DNA of 64,000 nucleotides from Notolepis coatsorum (GCA_963971535.1 OZ020590.1:148937680-149001679); one strand, 5' to 3'; positions 31,091 through 43,811 are shown, numbered from the stretch's first letter. Made by a program: numbers and translations. The notes: generated from the sequence alone by a model not told the origin.

Positions 31091-32771
31091 ATCATAAACT
31101 ATTCTGTATTTTATTTTGTCAAATAATAAACAAACTTGAAACCGTATTAAAGTCAGTGGAGGAGAGGAAGTAATTGATTTTGACATCCTGCGGATTTGTA
31201 AGAAAGGATAAACAGCTATGAGAACATAGCATATTCAATCTTATACTCCTCCAAAAACTTTGTTATAAAACGTGATATATAACAGAATCATGCCGTTATA
31301 TTGTCAGGCGGAGCCAGGTCATTTCCAGACAACTGACTCTCGGTCGTGGGTTTATGCAGAGATTATGCATAATAATATCTCTTAACGTATAAGATAAATA
31401 CTCTCAGGCAACATGCGTGTAGCGTCCGATATATGGATATGTCTACATTTATACAAATCTAACCGTGGAGGAATTATTTAAGAACAATGTAACGCTATTC
31501 AAGTATACTTCCCAACACATCCGCGTCACGTGGCAGCCACCCTCCAATAGGATACGAGCTAGATATTTAAACTCAAAAACACCTAAAAGAGGAAGAGTTG
31601 CATATATTTTCTACTAATCTGAATGATATAGACAAAGGAAATTAATAACGTTAACCGAACGATCAGCGGGTGACATCAAGTTGACCTTACGATCCAATCT
31701 CTCCCTGTTTTTCTGTTATGTTCTCTTACGTTGCAGATACACAAGGAGCTCTGGCTCCACCAGCTGGACAATCAAGCGAACTGCACTTAGCGTAGGCGAG
31801 GTAAGTAACTCCACGACCAATGTCCTCAAACTGAAAACATTTCATTACAGTCCCCTCGTGTTCATACTGGGATGAATGGGTGAAAACATGCCAAATAAGT
31901 GCTGGAGGGCTAAGTTAACGGCTGGTGAACTTGAGAACGGTTATGACTATTTCACTCTTAATAATAAACATTGTACTGTTATTATTTTACCCAAGGGGAA
32001 AACACTTGAAGGAACACTTGACTTCATTTCGTTTAATTTATTGGCTAATTCATGTACAGAAAATGAACACTGACAATGAAATGCATTCATAAAACTTTGA
32101 ACCGTTGGTAATTTGAACCTGTGTGTATATCTGGTCTGTCCTGCACGAGGACCAGGCCTCCCTCCTCAAGTCCACCATTTGCAAACGCGCTTGTGAGGCC
32201 GTATTTAAACTACATGATTACAACTTCAGATCTAATTGTATTGCTTACCGGGTATATCTATGTATTTCTACTATTACTCTGCCATACCTGTACCTCCCCT
32301 CCCCCATGCTGCTATGACACCCGAATTCCCCCAAGATGGTCAATAAAGGAATATCTTACTTTAAAACTATGCAATGTTACTCCAGAGACAGTGAGTTGAG
32401 CTTTTAAACGTCTGGCTCAAACCCGTTAGAAATACTTGAACCGCTTGCCTCAACTGCTGGTGAGACTGAGACGTTAATAGTCTCTGAAGAAGCTCCGGCT
32501 TTTCCATCCCTGCATCTGATCAAAACACTCAACGACAGAACAGAACTTAGACTGAAGTGGACGTGCATTTTCTTTTACATTAACGCTACACGCTGACCCC
32601 AACGCGTGCAACGTCAAGAGGAAGACTCCCCCCTGGCTTTGGCTGCGTAGAACGGACACTATAACGTGGTGGAGGTGTGTGTGTGTGTGTGTGCGTGTGT
32701 GTGTGTGTGTGTGTGCGTGTGTGCGTGCGTGCGTGTGCATGTGCCCATGTGGTCACTTTCACTTTGTGGGG
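31091..32771. other. Unclassified unit sequence
   Basis: Matches 55,240-56,930 and, in part, 15,550-18,625. No gene is seen. It includes a possible retroelement 3' end with AATAAAGGAATATC near 32,342 and a compound GT/GC-GT microsatellite at 32,677-32,738. Confidence 0.5.
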
Positions 32772-32977
32772 TGACAGTGGCTCAGAAGGTAGAGCGGTCG
32801 TCTGGTAATCGGAAGGTTCCCAGTTCAATTCCTGGTTAGATTCCCACTCCTCCCGGGCTCCTCCTGTCCTTGAGCAAGACACTTAACCCCTAGTTGCTCC
32901 CGATGAGCAGGTTGGCACCTTGCATGGTTGCCTCCGCCGTTGGTGTGTGAATGTGAGTGAAATGTGATATTTGATAT
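32772..32977 (+). mobile_element. tRNA-derived SINE (V-SINE/AFC-like)
   Basis: Head GACAGTGGCTCAGAAGG..GAGCGG, duplicated B-box region (TTCAATTCCTGGTTAGATTCC), conserved body TGTCCTTGAGCAAGACACTT and a 3' part with GTGTGTGAATGTGAGTGAAA. The best-preserved 3' half among the SINEs here. Confidence 0.82.
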
Positions 32978-33204
32978 TGTAACGACCCTGGGATTGAGGA
33001 GATTGGTCGCCGAGCTGTCACTATGCAGTTTACCAACCTGGGGCTGGCAGGTGACGCTATTGGTCACGCAAGTGGCAAGCCCAAGGTTGGTAGAGGGGAG
33101 GGGGCCAAGGCTGAGGGTATAAGAGGCTGGTACACCTGGAGTGCGCTCTCTTGGGGTATGGGAATGCAAGCAGAGATGATGCACCGGGTCTTTGTACCTG
33201 AGAC

Positions 33205-33711
33205 TGTGGTGGAATATATTATCATGTCATTATGGATCTGTGTTGAGATATCGTTTTATCATTTTACAGACTGATACACTGAGATCAGCGTAATGTGTGT
33301 ACGATAATCTCCTCTGTCCTCCCCAGCCAGCCAAAGCAATGTTGTTATGAACTTGTAGCTGGGAACCATTTTATTGTCTTTTCATCATCCTTGCAAGTGT
33401 GTATTAAACTATGTTCTGCCATATAGGCCATAAGTCACATAGCTTGTGGGAACCGCTACAGCCATAACAGTCATTTCAACCACCCTCCTGGTTATTTTCC
33501 AGCTTCTTACGTCATATGCATGTATCAACTGTGTATTTAACGAGACTTCGGTCTCACTTCTTGGTCAGACATTGTGTTACACTGGTCTGATTCTGAACTG
33601 GGCATTTTCCTTGTATGATCAAATAAGGGAATAAATCTATAAAAAATTGTATCCAACTTTGGACTCAGACAATTGTTATTTGCTTACATTATATTATAAA
33701 TTCCCATCACA
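33205..33711 (+). mobile_element. Solo LTR, 507 bp
   Basis: Begins TGTGGTGG and ends CATCACA, so TG/CA ends with imperfect inverted termini. Flanked by a 4-bp duplication AGAC (33,201-33,204; 33,712-33,715). Copy 1 has the uninterrupted site at about 24,528. An AATAAA lies near 33,631. No internal region, hence a solo LTR. ERV and Gypsy origins are both possible. The strand call is tentative. Confidence 0.85.
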
Positions 33712-33715
33712 AGAC

Positions 33716-34445
33716 CCATACCTGAGACGTTGAATAAAGAGATAAGTGAGAAACAACAACCGAGTTGGTGAGTCGTCAATAGCGGAAACGCCACAATCTC
33801 TTCCACAACCTCCTAATCCGTGGCACGCACTGAGCCAGAGCACTGAGGGGGGTGTTTGACGCCCAAAGGACCCTGCAAGAAGAACATCTGGATCCTTCAT
33901 TGTCATCACATTCCTTTATGTTGCAATAAAGATCTCCGAGTTTGCTGACATCACCATTTTGTCCCCACGTGTCTTTTCAACTTGATTTGTTTGAGTTGGC
34001 CCAATTCCTGACGATGTTACAATCAGTTTAGATGCAGTGTATTGGCTTCAAGACAACAGAAGGGCTCATGTGAAATCATAATGTGTAATTGTGATCCAGA
34101 TTAGTGTCAGGTGAGGTCATTATTTTTGACAGAAGAGGATTTAATGCCACAGAGAGTGGATATCTTGTTACCACTTTACTTCATTTATACGGTTCAGTCC
34201 CACTGATTTGAAGCATTTAGTCTTGATATTTTTGTCTAATTTGTCTAAGTTCAGAGGGAAATTGTATCTATGGTGCAGTTATCAAATTATAAAGATAATC
34301 AATAGCTATCCCAACACACCTATAGTCTCTTGCATCAACAGCATTTGTTGTGATAGTTCCTGGTTATTTATTAGATGAGCACCTCATAGAACAGCACAGT
34401 CACTCACTCAACCTGAACCTGCTCAGACCTCTCTATGACACAGTG
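33716..34445. other. Unclassified unit sequence
   Basis: Matches 24,536-25,292 and 57,911-58,660. Carries a CAATAAAG signal near 33,924. No gene is seen. Confidence 0.5.
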
Positions 34446-34625
34446 GTGACAGTGGCTCAGGAGGTAGAGCGGTCGTCTCGTAATCCGCAGGTTCCCAGTT
34501 CGAGTCTCACTCCTCCCGCGCAGCTTGTCCAAGTGTCCTTGAAGACACTTAACCCCTAACTGCTCCCGATGAGCAGGTTGGCACCTTGTATGCTCTGCCG
34601 ATGTGTACTGTACGTACTGTATACT
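34446..34625 (+). mobile_element. tRNA-derived SINE (V-SINE/AFC-like)
   Basis: The copy-2 counterpart of the SINE at 25,293, with the same head and body; here the body reads AGTGTCCTTGAAGACACTTA with a short deletion. Confidence 0.8.
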
Positions 34626-34641
34626 ATAGGGCAGCGCAGTA

Positions 34642-35993
34642 TGAATGAATGAATGAATGAATGAAAACTTTATTTAACAGATTGCAGAATGGGTACAATA
34701 CAGTACGGCTCAATACACACAATTGTTAAGGGGATGCAGACCTGAGAAAGACGTTTGTCTTGTTTCCATCAGGGTCCCCCATTTTCAATTCACATAGACA
34801 TTTATGACATACACAACATACATGACATTTATGGCATAGGGACATATAGGTATTTAGTACTGATACATTTGTGACATAAACGGTATTCAGTACTGTTACC
34901 CCTAGATCCTGACAGAGTATATACATATGATGGGGAGGGGACTGTACATTAGGAGGGGGTGGGTGGGTGGGAGAGAAATATACATACGGCGGGGAGGGAA
35001 TATATACATGCGGTGGGGAGGAGACTGTCTATTAGGAGGTGGTGGGGGTTTTGGGCATTTTAACGGTGGCCAGTTTCGAATTGCAGCCTCCCGTAGGTGC
35101 TCTTTAAGAGCGGTTTTGAATGTGGGTAGGGATTCACATTCCTTTACAGCTTTGGGTAGGGCGTTCCACATTGATGTGGCATAATTGCGAAACGTATTTA
35201 GTCCCTTGTTTGAGCCGAATCTGGGTTTAACATGATTTGTTGAGCTTCCTCTGGTGTAGTGGTTGTGGTATTCACTGACCTTTGGGAAGTATTTTGACAT
35301 GTACATGGGTACCTTAGTCGTATAGTGTATCTTGTAGACCAGGCCCATTGCAAGTTGCTGTACTCTGTCGTCTACTCTAAGCCATCCTAGGTTGTCAAAG
35401 TGGGCAGGGGTGAGGTGGGTTCTGAGGGTAAGGTCAAGTAGTAGTCTGACCAGTTTGTTTTGTGATGTTTGTAATTTTGTTTTAAGCGCCTTTGAGGTGC
35501 TTTGGTACCATGAGGTGCAAGCATAGTCGTAGTACCCTTGAATGAGTGCTCCTGCCAGAGTCTTCAGGGTATTCTTGTTTACCAGAGAGGAGATCTGGTA
35601 CAAGAATCTAGTTCGTTGGTTGACTTTTTTTTATTACATTGGATGCCATTTTGTCACAGGAAAGATTTGCCTCTAGGATGGAACCCAGGTAGGTAATTTC
35701 GTCTTTCCTTGTGACAATATTTTCACCCGTCGGTCTTGCTGAGTTTGTTATTTGAACCGAAGAGAATGGACTCTGTTTTGCCCATGTGTAATGATAGTTT
35801 GTTATCAGCGAGCCATATGCAGATTTTGCCTAGTTCCGATTTTTTTTTTTTTTTCAACCTGCAACTTGTTCTTGTCAGAGACCAGCAGGGCTGAGTCGTC
35901 CGCAAACAGGAACAAGTTGCAGTCACAGGCTGACGACATGTCATTTGCATAAATTAGGAAGAGTATCGGTCCTAGTATGCTTCCTTGTGGATC
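34642..35993 (-). mobile_element. LINE-A insertion shared by copies 2 and 3
   Basis: (TGAA)n at 34,642-34,664 is the complement of the CATT tail. 3' UTR, ORF2 tail (34,902-35,603, 233 aa) and RT thumb follow; the frame is interrupted by T runs at 35,625 and 35,838. The F-A-D-D region is near 35,905 but out of frame. Copy 1 lacks the insertion (25,490-25,510), though no clear target duplication is seen. Confidence 0.85.
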
Positions 35994-36553
35994 TCCTAAT
36001 AAAACAAGTCATTAGAATAATATAAACCTATATTGTTAATTCATTATGCACGACTGGTGGTCGTGTGTGCGCAAGCACGCTGCGGCAGGTGGCCACGAGC
36101 GTGCAACAAGATGGTATACATTACGGAATATTAATACAGTCTATTCCACTAGCTGTGTGATGACAATAATGAGCTGGACAGGTGTGTGTATGCAAATGAA
36201 GTAAACGGGAATGCGCATTCAAGTTTGTCAATGAGTGACGTGTCTCATTCATGCAGGCATCACAGCTGTGATCATTTTGGCGCGTTAAGACAGCCTCTCT
36301 CCTCTCTTTGGCTCACCCTTGAGTTACCTGTGCTTCCTTTTTATATCAATAAATATCATTTTGTTTACAAACCTGCATGGTCATCCTTTTCCATCAACCA
36401 ATGTTTATGTTATAGCCCTTTACCCTTAGACCTCGGGGGTCGTAACAGTGTTTTAAAGTGAACAAACGACAAAACAAGACTTGGATCAGTTTCTAGATGA
36501 AGGTTTATTGATGGTGGTCATTGTAGTGTAGTGAGAAACATGCCACACATTAA
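35994..36553. other. Unclassified unit sequence
   Basis: Matches 25,505-26,432 with a deletion of about 400 bp, and 60,113-60,671. No gene is seen. Confidence 0.5.
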
Positions 36554-37469
36554 CACATTCGGGGCCATTGGGATTAGACGGGGCCCACTCTATAAGGCCA
36601 GTTTATCATAATAACCTTTCATTGTGCGTGAGGCTGTTTGTAGAGCTAAATCTATACTTTATATTATTGCTATCTGTCCATTCTCATTGTCAATTGACAC
36701 TATAAACCGTCCCTTCAATATGCCTTAAATTTAAAAAAATGTCATCAATACGTTCCCATTTTATAGCGTCTTGAATATGAACGTTATAGCAGAATGTTCT
36801 GGGGTATTTCCTGGAATGCGAGATATAGAGTGCTAAGCTAATAACGTTAAATTGAATGGCGTTTCGGCTATAGACAAGCTAGAGCTAAAACTCAAAATGC
36901 ATATTGTCGGTATCATGGTCCACCATGAATGCATGAAAGGGGGGGGGGGCGGGGGACGTCGTTTCTGATTATTGATTACCAATAACGGCATTAGCCCCAG
37001 TAGCCTCATTCGCTGACCGGGTGGATGGCTATGAGAGCAAGGCCTGATCGGGCTGTAGTTGACGTCAAATCGCTCTTACCTGTGGCCGGTTGGACTGCAA
37101 AAAGGATTTCCCAGTTAGCGATCGCCATCTGGTAGATCCATATGTCCATTGGCTGATGATATATTCCTTTACTGCATACTGAATTCAGCGTCCCAAAAAC
37201 TATTCCAGGCCATCGGCTACACGCAACAGAAAAGTCCATTCATAATATAAAAAAAAAAAACACAGGCCTGTAACAGGGAACACTGCATTATTGAGACACC
37301 GCCCCTACGAGGATCTGGCCGGTAATGCACTTTTCCGAATTCCAAGAGTAGGGTAAATTTGCAGTGCCGCTCGGTGACATTGAGTAGGATATTAAAATGT
37401 AATAAAAGCCAAAACCTTTAAGCATGGCGCCGAAACACGTATATATACACGTGGTTGGCCCCGAATGTG
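36554..37469. mobile_element. Non-autonomous piggyBac-like element, copy 2
   Basis: 916 bp with perfect 14-bp inverted ends CACATTCGGGGCCA, flanked by TTAA (36,550-36,553; 37,470-37,473). Copy 1 has a single TTAA at this position (about 26,430). A G-run lies near 36,939. No transposase is recognised; the minus frame at 37,006-37,239 has no recognisable domain. Confidence 0.93.
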
Positions 37470-37473
37470 TTAA

Positions 37474-37661
37474 GAATTTAAACCTTCTGAACTACCTCCG
37501 AATGTGTTGATCACCTGTGTGGAAACAAACATATGTGGCCAGCTGGGGGTATTGTGGGTGTGGCTCTGGCATCGGCGTGTATTTCCGCCTCGCCGGATGG
37601 CGGCTGAAACAAACACTTCTAGTTGGGAACGGGCGATGACAGCAGCATTCATTTCCCCATG
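37474..37661. other. Unclassified unit sequence
   Basis: Short stretch after the piggyBac element; matches 61,605-61,794. No gene is seen. Confidence 0.4.
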
Positions 37662-37775
37662 CATACAAGATACAAGATACAAGAGTTTTATTTGTCACGG
37701 CATACAGGTATACAGTGAAATGCGGGGGCTCCCGCCCGCAACGATGTGCATAATACAATGGTAATATATAATAAG
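37662..37775 (-). mobile_element. LINE-C 3' end, left part (split by BEL/Pao)
   Basis: Minus-strand LINE-C 3' UTR; it continues at 50,820 on the far side of the BEL/Pao insertion. Copy 3 has it continuous across this point at 61,795-61,907. Confidence 0.8.
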
Positions 37776-39169
37776 TGTTGTGAAGGATCAGATTAAACCG
37801 AATATATATATTTATTTATGGATATATATTTAATAGTATTTGTATATCGTTTGATATCCCTTGTATATTCTTTGTACATATACACTGAATATCCCTTTAG
37901 TCTACTACAGCCCATAATAGTTCATTCTCTCATTGGACAAGAACCTGGCGCCAGCAGACAGGCCCCTTGAGTCAAGTTCAATAGTGGCAACGAACATGTC
38001 CCAACTAGCCCCGGTTCCGCGTAGGAATACGGCTACCGAAATACGAATGGTACTATTTGTTCACCGTGCATATAAATAGGGCGCAAGTAAAGTAGAACTT
38101 TCTTTTAGTCCATTAGTCCTTTACCCTCCAACCTAGTAACAGACGTGAAGCCTCACCCACGACCCACGTGTGGTGCAGTATGGCCTATTTTGGCCCCAGA
38201 ATAGGCATTGAGACCTCGTGTAAATTCATAGCTGAATTGTCATAGTTTGGCACTGTACCGTCGAGTGGGACGTATTTCTATTAAGTAATAATAGTCTATT
38301 ATGCATATTGTGCATCGTTCGGTTAAAGTTCTAAAGTGAGCAGCACCCCCATCGTTTCCTCGCGTTATCTAGAGTCTTAACCAGGCTGGGCAGACCACGC
38401 CTGGTGCTTTCATCCGAGGAGTTCTGGGCGAGGACGAGTGGACCTGCACATTGGATTACCTACCCGGACGACTGCTGAGCCTATACGGCATGGAATATCT
38501 ATTTGCTTTGGGTGCTTTGATTTGTGGAGCGGATAACAGCCAACGCCAGTGAGTGTTGGAATTACCCCCGAGAGGAGCCCAGGTGAGACGGCGCTCAACC
38601 CAGACCGAGGCCGCCTCGCTTCTCCTTCGTTGTGGACCTACAGCTACCGTCTACAAGAGGGCCCAAGTGTATTCATCTGTGGATCAAGATCCTGCGGGCA
38701 CTGTTTTCTGTACCTGAATTCTCCCCAGGAATCGTTGGCCAGATGGGATGCAGCTGACGGCTCTCCAAACCCCCCCCCCCTTAATGACTTACAACCAGCA
38801 GGACCCCTTTAGTATCCCGCTATAATCCTTAAGTACCATCGCTATAGTTTCCCTAAAGAACCAGGTTGTATACTTGCTTCCTGCGTAACCAGAGATTGGA
38901 CATTCAGTGTTGATTTGCCTACGAATACTCATTTGCCTTACAAGTGCATTCAAATCATAAATGTAATTAAGTGAATGTTGTATATACCTTTTGCTATATT
39001 AAACCTTCGACTGTTATATTTGTGTGGACCTGATTTCATATGTGGGAAAGTGTTCATCATACTTAGATATCGTGTACTAGATGGCCAGAAGTTAAAGTAC
39101 ATCAAGCGGTAGTGGTTTAATGATACCATACTTATCAATACAGTCAGGGAATTGTACCCCTCAGTTACA
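37776..39169 (+). repeat. 5' LTR of BEL/Pao
   Basis: Starts TGTTGTGAAGG and ends CAGTTACA. It has a TATAAATA box at 38,071-38,078. The length is large for an LTR of this group. A poly-C run near 38,769 differs in length from the 3' LTR. Confidence 0.92.
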
Positions 39170-39187
39170 ATTGGTCCTTCGAGCTGG
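39170..39187 (+). promoter_or_regulatory. BEL/Pao primer-binding site
   Basis: TTGGTCCTTCGAGCTGG starts one base after the LTR. Position fits a PBS, and I recall similar PBS sequences in BEL/Pao elements; the priming tRNA is not assigned here. Confidence 0.65.
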
Positions 39188-39237
39188 ATGGTAACTAGTG
39201 TAATATTAATATAGTGTTATTAATATTGAAATGGCCT

Positions 39238-40584
39238 ATGATGAACACTCCACGAAACGGTCCTCCTAACGTAGAACGCCCGCGGCGCAGACGACAGACA
39301 CCTCAGTACTTAGAGGATTACGCTGTCAGTCAACTACCTAGCCTTCTACAGACGGTAAACGCGGTAAAAGTAGAAAGTAAAATTATGTCTGACCTTAACG
39401 ACCAGGTTACCCCGACCACAGAGGCCCTAGTGGGTTCTAATGTAACTGACCAAGCTCACGGTGGGGACCAGGAGGGAACAGACATGCCTTTACCCCCCGC
39501 CAATACCGAAGAAGTAGTCCCCGACCAGCTCCGGGAGGAAGACAACCCTCCAGAGGTGGAACCCTGCACGGAACAAGATGAGGAGAGCGCCGAGGAGATA
39601 GAGCTCCAGGACTCCCCAACGAGGACAGCCAGGAGCGGCTCACCTCTACAAGCGTCTTCCCCCAGCGAGGCGGAGAGGATGCTGTCACAGGCGTTCCTCG
39701 TCAGCCTGACAGCCTCTACCGAACGCGATCGACTCCAGGGTGAACGCGATCGACTTCAGGGTGAACGCGATCGACTCCAAACACAGCAGCGGAGCGAAGA
39801 AGAGCACATACGCCTGGAGATGAGACGCCTTCAGACGGAAGAGAATATGGCAAGAGACCGGTCCGACACCCAGCGCGCCGCTGACGGTGCCCGAAGAGAA
39901 GCAGAGCGCGACATCGCTCTCATCCAGCGCGAAGCCGAGCGCGACAGACTACAAGCCGAGCGCGACAGACTACAAGCGCAGCTAATGGAGCGGCTGATCA
40001 CCAGGGCAACACCCTCTCCCTCCGCCAGGGGTTCAAGGGCCTCGTCGAGACAACAGTCAAGGGCAGCATCCCCTAACCGACCAAGCGACCCTGAACTTGA
40101 CCACCAGAGAGAGCCTATACCCCCCGCAGACCCCCTTCCCCGACCGGTCCAAGCGAGACCCAGCTACAAGGAAGGAGCAGCATACACTGCGGAGAGGCTA
40201 AATAAACGACTACAGGATCTAGAGGACCTGACAGAAGAAGAAGAGGGAGAGGAGGAGAACCAAGCCCGACGACAGCACAGTACTCCACCGGACCAGGAGG
40301 TCCAGTACAGCCCAGGCTATACCCCCGCGGCGCTGCGCTACAGACCCCCGACTCTATTCACGGGTGAGCATGACGCACGACCAGCCCCGAGGAACAGCAC
40401 CTGGACCAGCGGGCCATGGTACCCTGCCATGGTCCCGGCGCAAGAGGAGACTCGCCTAGGAGGCCTCTCTCCCAACGCTCACCGATGTGCCAGCCATCCA
40501 CGGCGTCATACATTGGCACACCGACGTTTCCAGACTTCACCCATGAGAATCGAGCACAGTACACGGAGCTCCGGATGTGCTTAG
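39238..40584 (+). pseudogene. gag: BEL/Pao Gag, N-terminal frame
   Basis: The frame from the twin ATG at 39,238-39,243 has an acidic, proline-rich segment, then a coiled-coil stretch with repeated E-R-D-R-L-Q heptad-like units (about 39,720-39,990). It ends out of frame at 40,584. The real continuation is in another frame from about 40,470, so a single indel lies near 40,430-40,500. Confidence 0.75.
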
Positions 40585-41839
40585 AGACAATGATGGTGGA
40601 TGTCATTGACGAACGCCACAAGTATGCAATATTACTGAAGCACCTGAAAGTACCCCGAGCGCACAATATAGCGCTAGCCTATGCCACCTCTACGACCCCA
40701 TACACCGCGGCTCTAGCAGCGCTGGACCAGAGATATGGACGTATATGGGATTACGTAATCCAAGAGATAAGGCATATTGACCGCCTACCCCCAGCAACAG
40801 ACAATCGCTCACTAGACGACCTGTCTATAAAAGTGCAATCCCTGGTAGGGATGCTGGGAGCGCAACGAGAAAAGGGTATGCACGAGCTATACGCCAACTC
40901 TAACGTCGAGAGGATTTTAGAGAAGCTGCCGCCCGCCAGACAAGAGCGCTTTAGGCGGCAAAGAGACCACCGTGATCCTAACGGTCCCGAACCATCCCTC
41001 CTCGATTTAGCCGACTTCCTGACGAGAGAAGTCAGCAGCCTACGCTTGGATACATTCGTGCGGAGCACACCAAGCTCCAGAGAGGGACCTAGGAGAGTAA
41101 ACGATGGAAGAAGATCAGTGACTGTCATGCACCAATCAGAATCAGTACCGAGCAGTAAGAACCACAGTACCCCCTCGAGAAAAGAGAAGTGGAAGATGGT
41201 GTGCCCGTACTGCGAGAAGGAACACTGGCTGTCACAATGTGACCTGTTCAAGAAGATGAATGCAGAAGAAGTGAGTCAATGGATAAAGTCCAACAGGCGC
41301 TGTTACCGATGTGCGCGCAGTCACATGGCAGCCGAGTGCCGCCTAAAGAAGAGGTGCAGTCGGTGTGACGGAGCCCACCTAGATGTCCTACACGACAGTA
41401 ACAGAAGAAAGCCTGCACCTGCACCATCGAGCAGCACAAAGGCAAGTGTCATGTACATTGACCCCGCCAGCAGCGGCGGCGCCCAGGTGCTCTTAAAGGT
41501 AGTCCGTGTAACATTGAGCCACCAAGATAAAGTCATGGACACTTACGCCGTCCTTGATGACGGGTCAGAGAAGACCCTTCTCCTCACATCCGCTGCGGCC
41601 CAGCTGGGACTGCGGGGGAGCGAGAACCAGATGACGATTCGGACAATAAGAAGAGATTTAAAGACGATAAAAGGCGAGAATGTCTCCTTCACTATCGCAG
41701 CAAGCGGGCAGCCAGAGAGACGGTATAGGATTACAAATGCTTTCACCAGCCAAGAAATAGGACTATCACAGTACACCTACCCCATCGCCAAGCTGATGGA
41801 TAAATATGTGCACCTGCGTCAACTACCTATCCCGCTCAT
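40416..41839 (+). pseudogene. gag-pro: BEL/Pao Gag C-terminus and protease
   Basis: Frame 40,416-41,966 (516 aa, of which the last 42 or so come from the hAT). It holds a DUF1759-like Gag region (about residues 40-220), two to three zinc-knuckle-like cysteine clusters (C263-C275, C296-C308, C314 on) and a BEL/Pao-type aspartic protease with D-D-G-S at 381-384. These are family features of BEL/Pao. The frame is intact to the hAT insertion point in codons P-L-I. Confidence 0.85.
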
Positions 41840-41888
41840 CAGTGGCGGACTGGGACACAAATTCAGCCCGGGACATTCAGACGCACCA

Positions 41889-41940
41889 GCCCACACACCG
41901 GCCCACGCACCGGCCCCGAAACCGGCCCACACAACGGCCG
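41889..41940 (+). repeat. GGCCCACACACC-type repeat, left end
   Basis: About four degenerate 12-bp units just inside the left hAT end, same motif and orientation as the large array at 44,846-45,620. Confidence 0.75.
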
Positions 41941-42344
41941 TTATGAAACACTTGTCCCAGTATTAAACAACCCAAGGCTGTGGCTAAGGAGTCAACATCA
42001 GGGAGACCAAATCTACACACCGCCCCTAGATGTGCACTCATGCACAGTGCACACACACACACACACACACACACAGAGACACACACATACATATACCGTT
42101 ACTTCCTGTCATTGGCATATGTTATCTTAGTGCCTCATTAGCCTAGGGATTAAGGATACATGAAGTATTAACTACACCATAATAATATTGAGGTTTTGAT
42201 CCATAGAAAAGGTCTGTGCTACACAATTTCTGTTAGATTGGATTTATTGTCCTTTAATTTGGCACTCATGACATTAGTTGCTTGCCGTTTAATCAACATC
42301 GAAAGACCCCCCACTTCCTCCCAGACACCCATTCCAAGAGCTTG

Positions 42345-42442
<98 letters not shown>

Positions 42443-42448
42443 GTGTCT

Positions 42449-42487
<39 letters not shown>

Positions 42488-42570
42488 TCTCTCTCTCTGT
42501 GTCTCTCCCTCTCTCTGTGTGTCTCTCTCTGTGTCTCTCTCTCTCTTTCTCTCTCTGTGTGTCTGTGTGT
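42345..42570. repeat. Compound (CT)n/(GT)n microsatellite
   Basis: (CT)n at about 42,349-42,436, then (GT)n at about 42,452-42,486 and mixed CT/GT to about 42,570. Open frames on both strands here are artefacts of the repeat. A shorter (AC)n lies at 42,047-42,074. Confidence 0.95.
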
Positions 42571-42586
42571 CTGTCTGGACTGGGCT

Positions 42587-42685
42587 CTCTCTCTCCCCTC
42601 AGGGTCAGCTGTGCTGGACTGGGCACTCTCTCTCCCCTCAGGGTCAGCTGTGCTGGACTGGGCGCTCTCTCTTTCCTCAGAGTCA
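42587..42685 (+). repeat. 36-bp tandem repeat, about three units
   Basis: Units contain CTCAGGGTCAGCTGTGCTGGACTGGGC in shortened form: the core CAGCTGTGCTGGACTGGG recurs near 42,607 and 42,643, with a diverged third copy ending near 42,685. Confidence 0.8.
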
Positions 42686-42764
42686 ACTGCATAAGAAGAA
42701 CATCAGCAATCAATAATAATGGCTTGAATTCATACAGCGTTTTTCAGCCTTTTGAAAACACCCA

Positions 42765-42766
<2 letters not shown>

Positions 42767-42846
<80 letters not shown>

Positions 42847-42847
42847 T
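42767..42847 (+). repeat. (AGT)n microsatellite
   Basis: About 26-27 perfect AGT trinucleotides. The serine run in the plus frame is a repeat artefact. Confidence 0.95.
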
Positions 42848-43811
42848 TATTCAGTCATCATCTCACACAATACAATATCCATCATTTAACAATATTTGAT
42901 TTTACAGTGACTGAGAAGGTACAGACTGAAGCAATGCTTATATAGCCTATGCCTGTCCTATATTCTTAACAAAAATTAAAAAAATTAAGACTCCAAAACA
43001 GTATTCTAAAAGAAAATAGCAAAAAAAAAACAGTATTATTCACCCTTGTAGTTTTCAAAAATAGCTTTACAAACCATTTTCTTAAAAACCAAAAGCGAAT
43101 TACTCATTCTTAACTGTATATCAGCATTGTTCCACAAAGCACTTCACAGAAACCATCAAGCATTAACACTCACACAGTCATACGCTACTGGTGGTCGTGA
43201 GCAGCATCAGCAAACACAGCTTCCCTGTGGCAGACTGACGGAATCATGTCTGCTATTCAGCGCCAACCACCATCAACAACCTTCATAAATACATTCAACA
43301 TTAATGGAATAGGCTAACTACCAACTTAGCTGTAGCAGTTAGCTGTTATATGCAATCACATTTGTTTAACTACGGGGTAGTAGTTGACCTAGTTGTTAGC
43401 TTAAGCTAGTTAGCTGTGGTTATCTACAAACATGTAGATGAGACTAATCGAGAACATGGCTAACTGTTGGGAATTCTAAGGTACATCTTATTTAAGCATT
43501 GTAAAATGGCAACTAATCAATTCAATCAATTAGATTACCAATATTATATCAAGCTCTCTAGGTTAGCACTTTAGCTTCTGATGCTGTGGTGGGCACTAGT
43601 CCTAACATTGCTAACTAAACTTTTAGTCAGAGAAAAAACGTCACGAGTCACGACTATTTACGTCCACGTGCTGTAAGGAATCAGGAATACGGAAAGCACA
43701 TTGTCTTGTAATAGAATGACTGAAATCACTGCAAGAGCTAGTATAGGCTAGCTAGCCCTCATGAACCGGCACACACCAACAGTAGAATATGCACTAGGCT
43801 ACTGCACGCAC
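42848..43811. other. Unclassified hAT interior
   Basis: No gene is seen. AT-rich with several GTTAGCT motifs; it would be the intron after the exon at 43,812-43,973 if that call is right. Confidence 0.4.

Noticed and set aside
32978..34021. Full LTR from TGTAACG to GTTACA
   Set aside because: No target duplication matches at these ends and copy 1 joins the block at a different place.
37006..37239. 77-aa frame within the piggyBac MITE as a transposase remnant
   Set aside because: No recognisable piggyBac motif in the residues seen.
42219..42945. Long Leu/Ser, Cys/Val and Arg/Glu frames around 42.2-42.9 kb
   Set aside because: They are translations of (CT)n, (GT)n and (AGT)n microsatellites in every frame.
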